Shown one piece after another: positions 41,163 to 41,827 of a stretch of 41,827 nucleotides of DNA. The first letter of the stretch is position 1, and the number at the start of each line of letters is the position of its first letter. The stretch spans positions 1 to 41,827 of IMG/VR virus record IMGVR_UViG_3300024261_000062; one strand, written 5' to 3'. A program made the position numbers and the translations under genes. This DNA is from a virus. The notes beneath the pieces were generated by a model. The model saw only the letters and a program-made list of their open reading frames with translations. It had not been told where the DNA came from and did no database searches.

Positions 41163-41170
41163 TATTTATC
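41163..41170 (-). promoter_or_regulatory. Possible late promoter GATAAATA
   Basis: GATAAATA 42 bases upstream of the TTG start of the 141-aa gene, between it and the tRNA array. One base from the T4 late consensus. Confidence 0.4.
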
Positions 41171-41213
41171 ACTATGGAGGAAATCTCAACTCTCGGTATC
41201 ATATCTTTTTCTC

Positions 41214-41287
41214 TGGCTGATCATGTAGGAATCGAACCCACATCTTCAATTTTGGAAATTGAGGTTTTACCATTAAACTAATGACCA
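41214..41287 (-). tRNA. tRNA-Trp(CCA)
   Basis: Acceptor TGGTCAT/ATGATCA (one G-T pair), D stem GTTT/AAAC, anticodon stem TCAAT/ATTGA with loop TTCCAAA, T loop TTCGATT, discriminator G and encoded CCA. Confidence 0.9.
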
Positions 41288-41305
41288 ATTATACTAACAA
41301 GGCGT

Positions 41306-41381
41306 TGGTAGGCGTGGGTGGATTTGAACCACCTTTGGAAGTATATAAGACTCCGAGCTTAACCAATTAGCAGACACGCCC
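41306..41381 (-). tRNA. tRNA-Ile(TAT)
   Basis: Acceptor GGGCGTG/CACGCCT, anticodon stem GGAGT/ACTTC with loop CTTATAT (anticodon TAT, codon AUA), T arm GGTGG/CCACC, encoded CCA. Direct reading of AUA rather than a lysidine-modified CAU. Confidence 0.88.
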
Positions 41382-41396
41382 AGTATCACTAAAATA

Positions 41397-41470
41397 TGGC
41401 GGCCTTTGAGGTATTTGAAACCTCCCTAAATGCTTGACAAGCATTCGTGCTACCACTACACCAAAAGGCC
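41397..41470 (-). tRNA. tRNA-Asp(GTC)
   Basis: Acceptor GGCCTTT/AAAGGCC, anticodon stem AATGC/GCATT with loop TTGTCAA, T loop TTTCAAA-type, discriminator G and encoded CCA. Confidence 0.92.
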
Positions 41471-41476
41471 AAATTG

Positions 41477-41553
41477 TGGTGGCGGGAGTGAGAATTGAAC
41501 CCACTTTATACCTGCTTATGAGACAGGTCAAGATGCCTACCTTGCCTCCCGCT
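41477..41553 (-). tRNA. tRNA-Met(CAT), atypical
   Basis: Anticodon stem CCTGT/GCAGG with loop CTCATAA, D stem CAAG/CTTG, T arm GTGGG/CTCAC, encoded CCA. The first pair is an A1-C72 mismatch, position 8 is G instead of U, and the 11-24 pair is A-U. Could be elongator, initiator-like, or Ile(CAU). Confidence 0.82.
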
Positions 41554-41570
41554 ATTATTATTTATGAGTG

Positions 41571-41643
41571 AGCGAGTAGAGGGATTCGAACCCCCACCAA
41601 AAGATTGGAAATCTCTTGTGCTACCCTTGAACACCATACTCGC
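41571..41643 (-). tRNA. tRNA-Gly(TCC)
   Basis: Acceptor GCGAGTA/TACTCGC, anticodon loop TTTCCAA (TCC), T loop TTCGAAT. The 3' end reads TCAC, so CCA is not encoded, unlike its neighbours. Confidence 0.9.
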
Positions 41644-41707
41644 AGTCTATTATAGTTATTTTGCCAGAATAGTTAGTTCGTCAAGTTATTTCTCAACTTT
41701 TTTTCAC

Positions 41708-41799
41708 TGGCAGAGCCGACAGGATTCGAACCTGTGGAAGTTTTATTAAACCCCTCTTCATTAGCAATGAAGTGCTTTAGGCCACTCAGCCACGACTCT
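41708..41799 (-). tRNA. tRNA-Ser(GCT)
   Basis: Class II: acceptor AGAGTCG/CGGCTCT, anticodon stem CTTCA/TGAAG with loop TTGCTAA, long variable arm, T loop TTCGAAT, discriminator G, encoded CCA. Confidence 0.92.
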
Positions 41800-41807
41800 A
41801 TTAATTT

Positions 41808-41827
41808 TGGCGGAGGACACAGGATTC
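41808..41827 (-). tRNA. Partial tRNA (3' end only)
   Basis: The last bases of the window read, on the minus strand, GAATCCTGTGTCCTCCGCCA: end of a T arm, acceptor 3' strand GTCCTCC, discriminator G and CCA. Identity cannot be read; the 5' acceptor should be GGAGGAC. Confidence 0.7.

Noticed and set aside
41649-41684. TATAAT with TTGACG upstream of tRNA-Gly
   Set aside because: The spacing is 24 bases, too long for sigma70; every other promoter in the window has 17.

Overview
The window is a contiguous piece of an AT-rich, tightly packed genome of a T4-like myovirus (Straboviridae/marine T4-like type). Every convincing gene lies on the minus strand, with start/stop overlaps of the ATGA type. 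It carries the T4 replication core: polymerase gp43, RegA, clamp loader gp62 and gp44, sliding clamp gp45, UvsX and helicase gp41. It also has the accessory genes typical of marine relatives: CobS/CobT-like AAA and VWA proteins, Hsp20, carbamoyltransferase, 2OG-Fe(II) oxygenases and radical SAM enzymes. No photosynthesis genes are present. Low GC and a periplasmic BMP-family binding protein would suit a heterotrophic marine alphaproteobacterial host such as Pelagibacter, but the host is inference. TGA is used as a stop, so the code is standard.

Layout, given from low to high coordinate (transcription runs the other way). 1-2.7 kb: four unknown genes; three of them begin with a sequence resembling the T4 capsid-targeting peptide, one has a KxDG nucleotidyltransferase-like motif and one a PD-(D/E)XK-like motif. 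2.7-6.2 kb: metalloprotease-like protein, helicase gp41, a small acidic protein and UvsX under a strong sigma70-like promoter. 6.2-9.3 kb: 2OG oxygenase, BMP-family solute-binding protein, a UUCG terminator, a small membrane protein and a phosphoribosyltransferase. 9.4-17.3 kb: the replisome operon (45-44-62-regA-dut-Hsp20-M15 peptidase-43). 17.4-21.2 kb: the MoxR/CobS-like ATPase and the HExxH + VWA CobT-like protein, each with its own promoter. 21.4-28.1 kb: a glycan/surface-modification type cluster (two SGNH-like proteins, carbamoyltransferase, LpxA-like acyltransferase, two glycosyltransferases). 28.1-33.3 kb: small genes, glutaredoxin, an acidic late protein behind a perfect late promoter, tRNA-Tyr, and a HAD phosphatase. 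33.5-39.6 kb: an accessory enzyme cluster (B12-radical SAM, two 2OG/cupin-type oxygenases, GT9-like transferase, SET-domain protein, second radical SAM). 39.6-41.1 kb: zinc ribbons and small proteins. 41.2-41.8 kb: an array of six tRNAs plus a truncated seventh.

Regulation is unusually readable. Seven promoters have a TTGACA-like -35, an exact 17-base spacer and TATAAT; several T4-type late elements (TATAAATA/GATAAATA) precede probable late genes. Related hairpin repeats sit just upstream of three of the early promoters. One small gene (27918-28130) has its start in the loop of a perfect 15-bp inverted repeat that also contains an 11-codon upstream ORF. The most promising undescribed elements are this leader, the tagged (possibly injected) proteins, the 33.5-39.6 kb radical SAM/SET/oxygenase cluster, and the set of membrane micropeptides of 21-56 residues. 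All functional calls are from reading motifs; no database search was possible.
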